In this document: positions 46,938 to 57,405 of the stretch, piece after piece
Numbering within the stretch: the stretch's first letter is position 1
Layout of the letters: the number at the start of each line of letters is the position of its first letter
Assembly: GCF_022201045.2 (NCBI RefSeq)
Contig: NC_068558.1
Span: 7,407,501-7,471,500 of the forward strand
Source of the DNA: Citrus sinensis
Taxonomy: Eukaryota > Streptophyta > Magnoliopsida > Sapindales > Rutaceae
DNA length: 64,000 nucleotides
Direction of reading: 5' to 3'
Position numbers and translations under genes: made by a program
Notes under the pieces: generated by a model
Databases searched by the model: none
What the model was told of the DNA's origin: nothing
What the model saw: the letters and a program-made list of their open reading frames with translations, nothing else

Positions 46938-49900
46938 ATGGGTCCGACACAAGACCGATCCGAAATCGCGTTCTTCGACGTAGAAACAACGGTTCCGACC
47001 CGACCTGGCCAGCGCTTCGCCATTTTGGAATTCGGAGCAATTTTAGTTTGTCCCAAAAAGCTCGAGGAGCTCCACAACTACTCCACTCTGGTCCGACCCG
47101 CCGACCCGTTGCTTATCTCCTCTCTCTCCGTACGCTGTAACGGCATCACTCCAGACGCCGTCGTTTCCGCCCCTACTTTCGCCGATATCGCCGATACAGT
47201 CTTCGACATTCTCCATGGTCCGTTGAAAGCTCTCATTTTTTTCTTTCAATTTTTGTAATACTATTTGTTCTTTTTAACTTAGATTTTTATTTATTTATTG
47301 TTGTTTATACAGGAAGGATATGGGCGGGTCATAATATACTGAGGTTTGATTGTGCGAGAATAAGAGAGGCGTTTGCGGAGATCGGACTGCCGGCGCCGGA
47401 GCCCAAGGGGACGATTGACTCGTTGGCATTGCTGACGCAGAGATTTGGAAGGAGAGCTGGTGACATGAAAGTAAATATCTGTTAGCTTTGGATTACTATG
47501 ATGTTATGTTCAAGTGTTTGTGGGTGCCAACGATTTTAGCGTTTGTGTTTTTTTCAATGTTTTGCTTGTGTGCCTTTTCTGTTATTATTAAGTGCTATCA
47601 TTTTTAATGCTGCCTGATGAAATCACTGGCTGTCTGGTAAAAGTGGATTGAAGCACTTTAGCTGCTTTGCTTTTAAAGTTTTGTTGAAGCACGACAGTTA
47701 CCTATGTTTGGATGGAGGGAAGGAGAAGAGAAAAAGAAACTAGGGAAGTTTCTTTGGGAGGGACAGAAGAAGAACTAAATTAAAGCTTTCAACTGTATGG
47801 TTTCACTGCAATTGAAGTGAGGAGAAATTCATTTGTTGTCAATTAGATCTTATGACTATGTGTTAATTTGTTAGTTTGGCCTTGTTCTTTCTGCCTATAC
47901 CGTGAAAGGATTGGGCTTGGAATGATGGCACATGCACAACATTGCCCTTCTTTCATTGATTTTTCGAGCCAAACCGGAGAAATTCCTCCCTATCTCCTTC
48001 CCTCTCATTATTATTTTTTAGCCAATCACTGTTTTTTGCTTTTTCCAAAACAATATTTGGACCCTTTTATGGCTTAAGACATGTCAAAGAGGTGGAGCTT
48101 TCTTTGTTTAATCTATTTAAGTTTGAACCTTATTGGATAAATTTTGAGAAACTTGTGAACATTGAAGGTGCCAACACAGCGTTTTAGCCTGTAAAGAATC
48201 GTGCAATTGGGTTTCTGTTCTGTCACATTTGTTAATAAAACAAGAGTTGATGAATTTTGTGTGCAATTTACAGTTATGGCATTATGGTTTTATACTTTTC
48301 ATATGTGATAACTGTTTACTTCTTGATGCTGATATGTTAATATCTGTGCAGATGGCCTCCCTTGCAACCTATTTTGGCCTTGGACAGCAGACTCATAGGT
48401 ATTTTTACAGACTGCAAGGAGTTATGTTGCTTGCTCTTGCCTTGAAATAATACTTTTTTCTACAATCTTTCAGGAGCTTGGATGATGTACGAATGAATCT
48501 TGAAGTTCTCAAGTATTGTGCAACTGTTTTGTTCTTGGTAATCTCTTGTTGGAAAAGCATTGAGATCTGGCTTCTTCTTGAATGATAGAAATTGATAGCT
48601 TTCAGATGTCATAATATTCCTGTATAACATACTTGTAATGTTAAGCTTTGACTCAATTTCGGTCCGATGAGTATGATATGCTTTCTTGCTAGTTGATCTT
48701 ATTATAACATGTTTTCTTAAAGATAGTGCATATTGCTTCCAAAAGTACAGCTTTTCTGAAGTTTGATGATAGATGAAGACCCTCTAGGAGACTAGGAAGT
48801 TCAATGTTTAGCTACAATGCCTCTGAAGTTTACTTTGGTTTATACATAATCCAGACCCCACCACCCTTGGATAACATCATGCACTTCAATTTTGTTTTGT
48901 ACCTACGGCTATCAATTGGTGGCATATAAGTTTGCAATAGTTTTTCAACTATCCCAATTACTTTTTGGCCATCAAATTTTGTAAGATGATTAAATGCAGC
49001 TTATGCTGAGATGTGGAATGCTTGCACTCTGATTGCTCATAATCGATAACTTTTGAGTTCTTGTATATTTTAGGCTTATCTTGTTTTACCCATAAATGAC
49101 ATCTGATTGAGAGTTTAGTGGGGTGGCTGATGGATTTGCATGTTTCATAAGATTTCTTGTGTAACAATTAACCAGAAATTGCCATATTCACAGGAATCAA
49201 GCCTCCCAGACATATTCACTGTGAACAGTTGGGTTTCCCCAAATGCTACTACAAGAAGTCGTAGTAATGCTAAATCATCTCCTGAGGGGACAAGCCAAAA
49301 CCTCAGTACTCCCTCTTCAAAATTTAAGTTTGAAAATGCTTCAAATGCGTCTCCCCCAGATCAAGGAAAGGAGGAAATTCATCCAATATTTTCTCTTGTG
49401 ACTCAAGGAACTGCGGAGGTGGACTCCGTTCTGGCTGGAACTACTGCTGATCAACCCAATCCTTTTGACATGAACCAACTCAGCAATCAGATGGAGACTC
49501 AATCTCTTCAACCAGATGACACCATGGAAGATAAATCAGCGCCAGAGTCTCATGAGATGTGTTCCATGGCATCTGTGTCTGAGGGTTCAAGTGGTTATGC
49601 TGGATTTATGGAGCCTGATGAAGTTTCCCTCTCCTCCATCAGTGATGGTGTTGTCCCATTGTTTCCTGGGAGTCAAATTCAAAAAATTAAATTATTGCAC
49701 AATGATGTTATTTTGCAGCTTTGTTGTTCCCGTTTGAAAATACGTTTTGGAATAAGCACAAAGTTTGTTGATCAGGCTGGCCGGCCACGGTTGAGCTTTG
49801 TGGTTGACATAGCTCAAAGTCTATGCACAGTTCTTGATGCATGTGAAGTCATTGTGAGGAAATTGGTTGAAGATTCTGGTAGCAGCTCTGAATGGAGGCA

Positions 49901-50751
49901 TGTTGTGACCAGAAAAGGTGGTTTCTTCAACCATCCTACAGCAAGATTGCAGTAAGTTTTCCCTCCATTTTCAATTCCATATATTTCCGTTCCGGCAAGA
50001 AAATGAATAGAATTACAGTCTAAGGGAATTAAAATTCTGATATACATCATTTTCCTACAGCAAGAATTTAGGATACCGTGGTATGTTTATTTTGATATCT
50101 CTAGTTGCATCTTAGGTGTAAAAGATTATATAATAATAGGGAAAATGGATAGCCAGCCCTATATGTTTGGATGTTCATTTTTCCATGCACATGGATTTTG
50201 GGCATGTAGTTTATTTCATTTTGCTTTATTAACTATTAGCTTTTAGATTGTTTTCATGATTCATGCGGTACTGGTTAAGTACAAAAATGGATCGGTACAA
50301 AAGTTTGTAGTAGTTTTGAAGATAAAGATGGAAGTCAATATTGAAATCTCTTTTTGGCATAACACCATCTATGGCAAGCAAATGAAACATTAATGTTCTG
50401 TTTAAGTGGAATTAGAAATGAAGCATCAACATGAAATTAAGAGTCTCCTTGCTTTTACAAACATTGGTCTATTGAAAATACATGAGATGGATTATGTTTT
50501 GCCAACCTTTTTGCAGCATACCTACTGTAGTATTCGGGAATGTTGCTCAGTATGCTACAGAAATGTACCAGAAAGAAGCATCTGGCACCATTCAGAAGCT
50601 TGTGTTCGTTAAATTTGATGCAGCAGAACTCGATTCCTTGTTAAAACCAGGGACCTTTGTGGATGCATTCCTGTCCTTAGATCCATATGACTATCAGCAG
50701 AGTGCAGGCATCCGATTGGTGGCCAAAAAATTGATTATTCATTCCGAATAA
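46938..50751 (+). CDS. NEN1: NEN-type DEDDh 3'-5' exonuclease, intact copy
   Basis: Six exons, 46938-47217, 47313-47470, 48352-48398, 48474-48537, 49194-49951 and 50517-50751, sum to 1542 bases, or 513 aa, close to Arabidopsis NEN1. The N-terminal domain is a DEDDh exonuclease with all motifs: Exo I FFDVET (D14, E16), Exo II GHNILRFD (D106), and Exo III HRSLDD (H161, D166). The C-terminal half has a long Ser/acid-rich linker and the conserved blocks LLHNDVILQLCCSRLKIRF, RPRLSFVVD and DPYDYQQSAGIRLVAKK. In Arabidopsis, NEN proteins act below NAC45/NAC86 in the degradation of the nucleus during sieve-element maturation. The role here is inferred from family. It sits in duplication unit 2; its sister at 38544 is dead. 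Confidence 0.92.
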
Positions 50752-51358
50752 CAGGAGGAAAAGAACCTTTCGGAGGATCAGCATTTGATGGTTAACAATT
50801 AACCAAGTAGACTGACATGTACACAGCAAATTTGTTTTTCATTTTTCATAGGATGAGAATTGGAAATAACATTGTACTGATGCAGATGATGTATGATTGT
50901 AATATCATTCTTGACATTTGAAGTTTAATGTGATATAACTTGGTCTACCTTTTCAATTTTTATGTTTCTCTTCCTCCTCTAAATTAGTGAAAAGTGAAAA
51001 AGGTAAAAACAGTAAGCAGTGCAATGTTGTGTGATAATATTGCCACTATTAACACAAGTAAAGTCATCCATTAAATTATTAATGGTTCTGTTATATCAAT
51101 TATTTTACCGCCAACAAGCAAACAAAAAACAAAAGGTTTTTAAGAAACCCTAAATTCTTTGAAACCTCTATTTTCACTGGAATACGTGGGAAAGATTTTA
51201 ACAAACTGAAGAATAAAAATCTCCAGTGAACAAACAAAAAATGTATAGAATTGGCAATGCAGTATTTTACTTTAAAGATAAGATAATCGCAGGTGTTTGG
51301 AGAGTTAAATAGGGTGATAATGATCTCCTCCAAATAAAAGTGAGCAAATGGTTGAGTA
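50752..51358. other. 3' UTR and flank of the NEN gene
   Basis: The first 50 bases are shared with copy A. A stretch near 50860-50940 looks like a 3' UTR end (AT-rich, ATTTTTATG). No gene follows; open frames on the minus strand (51100-51576) are composed of the adjacent dyad repeats. Confidence 0.45.
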
Positions 51359-51565
51359 GACCACCTCGAGTAGGTGGTAATTTTGAGACCATGAGCAAAC
51401 CACCTCGACCAGGTGGTAACTTCGATGAGCTTGAACAGATCACCTCGACCAGGTGGTATGAATTTGAGCAAATCAGCTCGATCAGATGGTATGAGCTCGA
51501 GCAGATCACCTCGACCAGGTGATAATTTTGATGACCTCGAGCAGACCACATCGACTAGGTGATTA
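51359..51565. repeat. Array of about six palindromic CACCTCGACCAGGTG repeats
   Basis: Copies of the dyad (C)CACCTCGACCAGGTGG or close variants occur at about 51362, 51400, 51440, 51473, 51506 and 51546, with 33-42 base spacing. The spacers also repeat (GAGCTCGAGCAG, TAATTTTGATGA). Each unit could form a short hairpin of 5-6 base pairs. Nothing else in the window matches it. Confidence 0.8.
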
Positions 51566-52038
51566 CCAGGAAACAAGAATCAGTCAAAATGAACCGCCAC
51601 ATACCTCCTCCTAAAATTAAGGCACAAACTTAATCAATTAATGGTTATTGCCATGATCTAACGTCGTAGGTTTAAGGGTATTTTCAACTCATCTCTCTAT
51701 GATATTTTTTAACTGTTCTCACTTTTAAAGAGGGGGGTCCATCTTTATAAAAAAAAAGAGAAACTATTTATTGAGATATTTTTATTTTTCGGAAAAACTT
51801 ATAAACTGACTTGAGTGCGGAGGGTTTACGCTGAAAAAACTTCCGGCACCTCTGACCATTCTATGTGATTTCAGGTACCGGCTAATCATCAGCTTGAAGA
51901 TTATCAGCTCATGAAAATTTTGCTCATAGTCGGAGGATCTTCTTGGAGATCAACCAGCAGCTTTCCACCAAACAAATTCAATGATGATGCAGAGATTTGA
52001 GATCGAGCCACTAACCAATTCATCCGGATTTTGGCATC
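51566..52038. other. Left flank of the gypsy element, with a minus-strand open frame at its end
   Basis: Mostly noncoding. From 52038 to 51904 the minus strand is open (AKIRMNWLVARSQISASSLN, then LFGGKLLVDLQEDPP, ending IFMS-stop). It continues across the insertion to about 63060. I do not recognise the product. The final five bases GCATC are the target duplication. Confidence 0.4.
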
Positions 52039-52702
52039 TGTTGATGCCGAAATCTGCTCGTCCTTAGACCGACCAGATTCTTTCACCAACGTTTAAGTTA
52101 TCGACTGCTGCACGAACCGCTAAGGCTGGAATCACCCTCCTTTCTCTCACTAGACCTGCGTTCACCGAAAACGGATCAGAGACGCCGGTGGTTTTGCCGG
52201 CGTAAACCCTCCGATGCCTAAGTTAGCACAAGGTGTTTACGGAAAAATAGTGTAATTTGGATTTAAGATGTTTGTTAGAAATTTGTAAGGAAATGGCCTG
52301 GTTGCAATTTGGCAGCGTTTTCCCTCTTTCCAGTTTTTCTGTCCCCTTCTTCATCGATTTCTTCTTCTTTTATAGCCGCTGTCCCCACGTTCCCGTTTGC
52401 CCTTCATCCCACCTTTTTCGGGTAGTGGCAGCCCCTCATGGGACTCTAACTGCTGCATCATGGGCAAACGTGGGATCTCGCATCTCCCGCAACGGTTCTG
52501 GGAAAGCGCAACTGCCGCGATTCTGTGAGATCGTGTTTCCGCTTTTTGGGGTACGGGTACCGGCTCGGTATATACCTCTGGTCAGCATTCGTCTCGGCTC
52601 GGCTCATGTTGCCCCTGCTCTGCTCGTACCATTTGGCTGAGGTGATTCATGCCGGGGTGGAAATAGTAGCATGACCGACCTGGTGCTTTTATTTACTTAA
52701 CA
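52039..52702 (-). repeat. 3' LTR (left) of the gypsy element
   Basis: On the plus strand it starts TGTTGATGCC and ends ACTTAACA (TGTT..AACA termini). Its body matches 62348-63015 throughout. A palindromic GGTATATACC sits about 130 bp from the LTR's transcriptional start side and could serve as the TATA element for minus-strand transcription. Confidence 0.95.
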
Positions 52703-52718
52703 CCAGTCCCCCAGTTTC
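52703..52718 (-). other. Polypurine tract candidate
   Basis: Minus strand GAAACTGGGGGACTGG lies directly against the inner edge of the 3' LTR, the place where plus-strand DNA synthesis is primed in LTR elements. It is purine-rich but not pure. Location is the main argument. Confidence 0.55.
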
Positions 52719-53301
52719 TGGTCTTGTGAGTGAAATGAGTCAAGAGTAGAAACTGATTGTCAAATCTTGCCAATCCGGGGGCTTCTCCTCTGGTTTTCTA
52801 TCTACATGGACGGACCTGAGGATTTCTTTTCTTCAGGGGAGGTTTTGACCTGAGCATGGGCCTAAATGAGCATGTCCATTGCGTATCTGGGCTTGCATCT
52901 AGCCTGGCCTCTTGTAACAGTTGGTGACGTGGCATCCGCAGACTCTTCATATTTTGAAATTTGAAATGACGGGCTATCTGTCCTCGATGTACGGTGCGTC
53001 TCCATCACTTTAATGCTTTCATTTCCCCCTTTTCGTTTCAAATCCCTAGACTGGAGTCATCATCATCTTGTTACTCGTTCCTCCGCCGTTAACCAAATTT
53101 TCTCTGAACTTTGCTCATACTCCCAGCGTCCGAAGTATCCATTTGCTGGGTGTTTCTCTGTCACGGCAGCGCTATCTGTGTCTGTCTGTTCCAGGTATAG
53201 CCTTTAACCTTTTCTTTGGCTGTTGTTGATTGGGTTCTGTGTTGCCCCTTTTTGTATTCGTGTACTTGGGTTTGTTTTGGTTTTTCTTTTGAGATTCCGA
53301 T

Positions 53302-55318
53302 ATGTCAAACCGGAAAAGAAAGTTAATTGTTGATGAGGGTGATGAAGAATCAGGGGATTCAGGCCTCAACGTGCCAATACCCACCGATTTCTTGGGTCCC
53401 TCCAGTAGTGTAGGTCCTTCCCATGGCAGGGATACCCTTGAGTACCCACGCCCTCTGGTTGTCTCTTCCTCCCCCGAACTAGCGCTTGTAAAAAATAGAG
53501 GTGGACCTGCGTCGAGCTCTGGTGAGAACCACAGCTTTGGTGGGGTTGGGATCTCTGAAGGAGTTGGCGATGGTGAGGGGAGCAGTTCCGGACCGAGCCG
53601 ATCTGCTCAGAGAAGGAACCTAGGCCATAGGGTGGAGGCTGATTCCTACCCTATTGATTTCATGGCTTGTGCCACCACCCCCACTGACCTATTTAAACTT
53701 AGGAACCTCTACAACATCCCCAGCGAGGTTCTTCTTGTAGTTCCTGGAAAAGGCGATGTCCCTAGTCGGCCTCTGAAAGAGTATGTGACGATGCACTTGG
53801 AGAGTTTCAAACTAGGAGCTCGGCTGCCCCTTCAATCTTACTTTGCCAAGATACTGGGCGGTATGCACCTGGCCCCAGGTCAGCTACACCCAAATGGGTG
53901 AAGGGTTCTCTCGGCGATGTTTATGTTGTGGGAGAGGTGTGGGTCTGAGGAGCCTTCTCTTGTCGAAGTGAAACATCTGTATCAGCTGCGGAGTAGCCCA
54001 AAGGAGGCAGGCTGGTATTATTTTATGTCCAGTTCTGCCAAGAGGAAACCGATCACTGGGTTTTCATCTTCATGTAAAAATTGGAAGAACAAATTCTTCT
54101 TTGCTGGAGGGAACTGGTGTCCAGCAGTTCGGTCGCTTGGTGGGGACATTTATCTTCCCACCCATTTTGTCACCCCAGGTCGTTCATTTTTGCCTATATT
54201 CTTAATTAGACTGCTACTTATTGGGTTCTTTAACCTTTTGTGCTATTTCAGAGTCGTGGGGTCTGATCGGGGGGCTTGAAGATCGGCCTTTGCTTCAGGT
54301 GGAAACGGCTCTATTGAACGCGTCTACCTGCCAAGACCTCCTGTCACCAACAAGTCTGGTCGGCTCGGGCTTAGTGGATATAGCCGCCGGGATGGATAGC
54401 AAGATTCTCAGTGCTATGACCAGAAAGCGTGGTCGGGCTTCGAGCAGCTCCAGCAACCCTCCTCCTCCCCCGAAGAAACCTAGCGTTGGTCCTTCCAAGA
54501 CGCCTGTTCCTGCTCTGCCCCCACCTCCACCTCGTAAGAGTGTTGGGGAGAAAACCTCCGACAAGAGTCCTGAGGTCAGATTGCAGTCTGGGGACTGCTC
54601 TTCTCCTCTACTATCTCGGGATCAAGTGGACTACCTAAGCCCGTATCAGAAGGATTACAAAAAGGCGGTGGGGCCCAATATGGTGAAGGACATCGAGAGT
54701 ATGAACCTCTCCGAATTAGCTGCTTCCGTTCAGAGAGTGTCCTTCAGGTTGGCCACCATGGTTTCGTGCTACAAGATTGGGTCCGCGCACCATGAGAAGA
54801 AACTCCAAGCTGACAATCAGGAATTGAAGAAGAAAGCTGAATCTGCTGATCGCTCCAAGGAGAAGCTGGCTGAGCTGAACAAGCAGATTATGGAGCTAGA
54901 GGAGAGAGTTGCGGTTGCTGAATCCACTTCCTCCAAACTCGAGGGTGAGCTGGGTGACCTGAGGTCTGATCTCCATGCTACTCAAATTGAAAGGGATACT
55001 CTGAGGGCCGCCCTTGAGGGGGAAATCAAATCCTTGGGTGAGCAGCTAGCTGAGGAGAAAGGCAAATCCACTGACGTGGACGATCGGCTGGATGCCGAGT
55101 ATGACTCTGGGGTTGCCTTCTCCTATAAGTGCATAATGTCTGTGCTTAAGGAAGAATATCCCGAGCTGGACATGAGTAAGCTGGAGGCTGGAGTGGAGAG
55201 GTACATGGCTGAGGTCGGCCAGGGTGATAAGGAGCAGGGCGGGCAGGATCAGGTGGAGGCTCCTTCGGATGGTGTGCAAGAGGGGGAAGCTGGGGGACGC
55301 ACTCTCGAAGTGGGTTAA
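53302..55318 (+). pseudogene. Spliced antisense ORF of the gypsy element (gypsy-associated domain plus coiled coil)
   Basis: It runs opposite to gag-pol between the 69-bp array and the 3' LTR. The exon from 53302 to 54178 and the exon 54252-55318 join in frame over a 73-bp intron with GT..AG borders (T-P-E-S-W-G-L). Together they make about 647 codons. The N-terminal third (TDLFKLRNLYNIPSEVLLVV, LHLAPGQLHPNG-like block, then YYFMSSS and NWKNKFFFAGGNW) resembles the domain annotated as putative gypsy-type transposon protein (Transposase_28, named from memory). A Pro-rich linker (NPPPPPKKPS, VPALPPPPPRK) follows, then a heptad-rich coiled coil (ELKKKAESADRSKEKLAELN to about 55110). One in-frame TGA at 53899-53901 breaks it. 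Its role in the element is unknown. Confidence 0.8.
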
Positions 55319-55544
55319 GGGTCCATGCCTCCTCCTCTCGGCATTGCTGATCTTCCACCTCCTGATGTTGCTGATCCCTCACTTCCCGAGCTCGCTGATC
55401 CTTCAACTGCTGGAGCCGCTGATTCTCCTAACCTTTAGGCCTATTTTTTGTATAAGCTCTAGATTTGCGTTTGTTTTGTAAACAATTTAAACATTTATAT
55501 AAAAAAAATTTTTTGAATGCTCTCTATTGGTTTTCCTGTTTGGT

Positions 55545-56415
55545 TTTTTAGTGCATCGAACAGGAATAGGCATTCGTTTACCTTAGTAAAATTTTCACAA
55601 AATTGCCTGCTGGTCTTCGGTGACCGAGTAGGAGTAAGCATTTACTCGCCTTAGTCTAATATTCGAAGCTTTAGTTGCTGGTCTTTCGTTGACCGAGCAG
55701 AAACAGGCACTTTATTGTCTTAGTAGAATTTTCGAAGTTTTAGCTGCTGGTCTTTCGTTGACCGAGCAGAAACAGGCACTTTGTTGCCTTAGTAGAATTT
55801 TCGAAGCTTTAGCTGCTGGTCTTTCGTTGACCGAGCAGAAACAGGCACTTTGTTGCCTTAGTAGAATTTTCAAAGCTTTAGCTGCTGGTCTTTCGTTGAC
55901 CGAGCAGAAATAGGCAAGCTGTTGCCTTAGTAGAATTTTCGAAGCTTTAGCTGCTGGTCTTTCGTTGACCGAGCAGAAACAAGCACTCTGTTGCCTTAGT
56001 AGAATTTACAAAGCTTTAGCTGCTGGTCTTTCGTTGACCGAGCAGAAACAGGCACTCTGTTGCCTTAGTAGAATTTTCGAAGCTTTAGCTGCTGGTCTTT
56101 CGTTGACCGAGCAGAAACAGGCACTCTGTTGCCTTAGTAGAATTTTCGAAGATTTAGCTGCTGGTCTTTCGTTGACCGAGCAGAAACAGGCACTTTGTTG
56201 CCTTAGTAGAATTTTCGAAGCTTTAGCTGCTGGTCTTTCGTTGACCGAGCAGAAATAGGCAAGCTGTTGCCTTAGTAGAATTTTCGAAGCTTTAGCTGCT
56301 GGTCTTTCGTTGACCGAGCAGAAACAGGCACTCTGTTGCCTTAGTAGAATTTACGAAGCTTTAACTGCTGGTCTTTCGTTGACCGAGCAGAAACAGGCAC
56401 TCTGTTGCCTTAGTA
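55545..56415. repeat. 69-bp tandem array, about 12 copies, with a 345-bp higher-order period
   Basis: The unit (starting TTGACCGAGCAGAAACAGGC) recurs every 69 bases. Phase points are 55689, 55758, 55827, 55896, 55965, 56034, 56103, 56172, 56241, 56310 and 56379. One or two degenerate copies precede it. Because 69 is divisible by 3, it can be read as a false protein repeat (LTEQKQALCCLSRIFEALAA). Copies at 55896 and 56241 share the variant AAATAGGCAAGCTG, exactly five units apart. It sits in the 3' noncoding region of the element. Confidence 0.95.
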
Positions 56416-56625
56416 AGCATTTAATGGGCTTGCTAGCAGAAAGGTTCCATACTGAATTCATATTTATTGAATTTTGAATGCGTTACAGAAATGTGAGACA
56501 TATGTGTGTGTCACAAATCACTGTGTTCATAACAGAAATAACTTATCAGAATGAAAACTAGTAGGGCACTTTGCTTACTGGAAGTACTTTTTCAGGTGCT
56601 CGGCGTTCCATGACCTCTTCACCTC

Positions 56626-57396
56626 TCATCCGTTTGGATACGCCAGCTTGTAGGCTCCCGGACCAGTTGCTCGTATCACCCTGTACGGGCCTTCCCATTT
56701 CGGACCAAGAGCTCCATGGTTAGGATCCTTGGTATTTTGGTTCACCTTCCTGAGCACCCAATCTCCTGTTCGGAACTGCCTCACACGTACGTTCTTGTTG
56801 TAATAACGCGTGACCCTTTGCTGATACTGAGCCACTTTCTGCGAAGCCCCTTCCCTTTTCTCCTCCAGCAGGTCCAGGCTCAAGCAGATCTGCTCGTCAT
56901 TTTGCTCCTCATTGAAGTATTCCGTCCGATGTGTTCCCACTCCAATTTCTGCTGGGACTACCGCCTCGTGACCAAAAGCTAAGGCAAACGGGGTCTCCCC
57001 TGTGGCGGTTTTGTGAGTTGTCCGGTAGGCCCACAGTACCCCTGGTAGCTCGTCAACCCAAGCTCCTTTCTTCTCTCCCAATCTAGTCTTTAGGAGTTTC
57101 TTTACCACTTTGTTGGCTGCTTCCACTTGTCCGTTTGCCTGGGGGTGTGCGGGGGTGCAGAATTTCAGGTCCACCCCTAAGTTCCAGCAAAACTCTCTGA
57201 AGTTGTTGTTGTCAAATTGCCTCCCATTATCGGTGATGATGGTATACGGGATTCCGTATCTACAGATGATGTTCTTCCAGATAAAATTCGTTGTCATTCT
57301 CTCCGTGATTTGGCTAAGAACCCCCATTTCTATCCACTTGGTGAAGTAGTCTATTGCTACGATTGCATGGGTTGCCGCTCCTCGGCCTTTCGGCAA
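56626..57396 (-). pseudogene. Gypsy integrase core and C-terminal region
   Basis: 256 open codons with the DDE integrase core: IVAIDYFTKWIE (first Asp), TIITDNGRQFD (second Asp), HPQANGQVEAANK (Glu). The C-terminal part follows (GDWVLRKVNQNT, GPKWEGPYRV). The frame is separated from the upstream RNase H/zinc-finger part by shifts near 57397-57450, so it could not be made from one continuous gag-pol frame. Confidence 0.9.
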
Positions 57397-57405
57397 TCGG
57401 ACTAA

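Larger units (their letters stand above)
42985..50805. repeat. Segmental duplication unit 2
   Basis: It contains the truncated PPR copy, its 3' flank, two inverted-repeat elements absent from unit 1, and the intact NEN gene. The order PPR - NEN is the same as in unit 1, so the two units are direct tandem copies. Unit 2 lacks the LINE found in unit 1, so the LINE insertion is younger than the duplication. Confidence 0.85.

Noticed and set aside
51100-51576. 158-aa minus-strand frame with repeated LLELIPSDRADLLKFI-type residues
   Set aside because: The apparent protein repeat comes from the palindromic DNA repeats at 51359-51565, which are open in several frames on both strands.
52257-52640. 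127-aa open frame in the left LTR, and its partner at 62542-62757
   Set aside because: Both are the same LTR sequence, and the frame is on the strand opposite to the element's sense. No protein character was seen.
55689-56258. Repeat protein with LTEQKQALCCLSRIFEALAA units
   Set aside because: It is the 69-bp noncoding tandem array of the gypsy element read in one frame. Other copies contain stops and no start or domain context exists.
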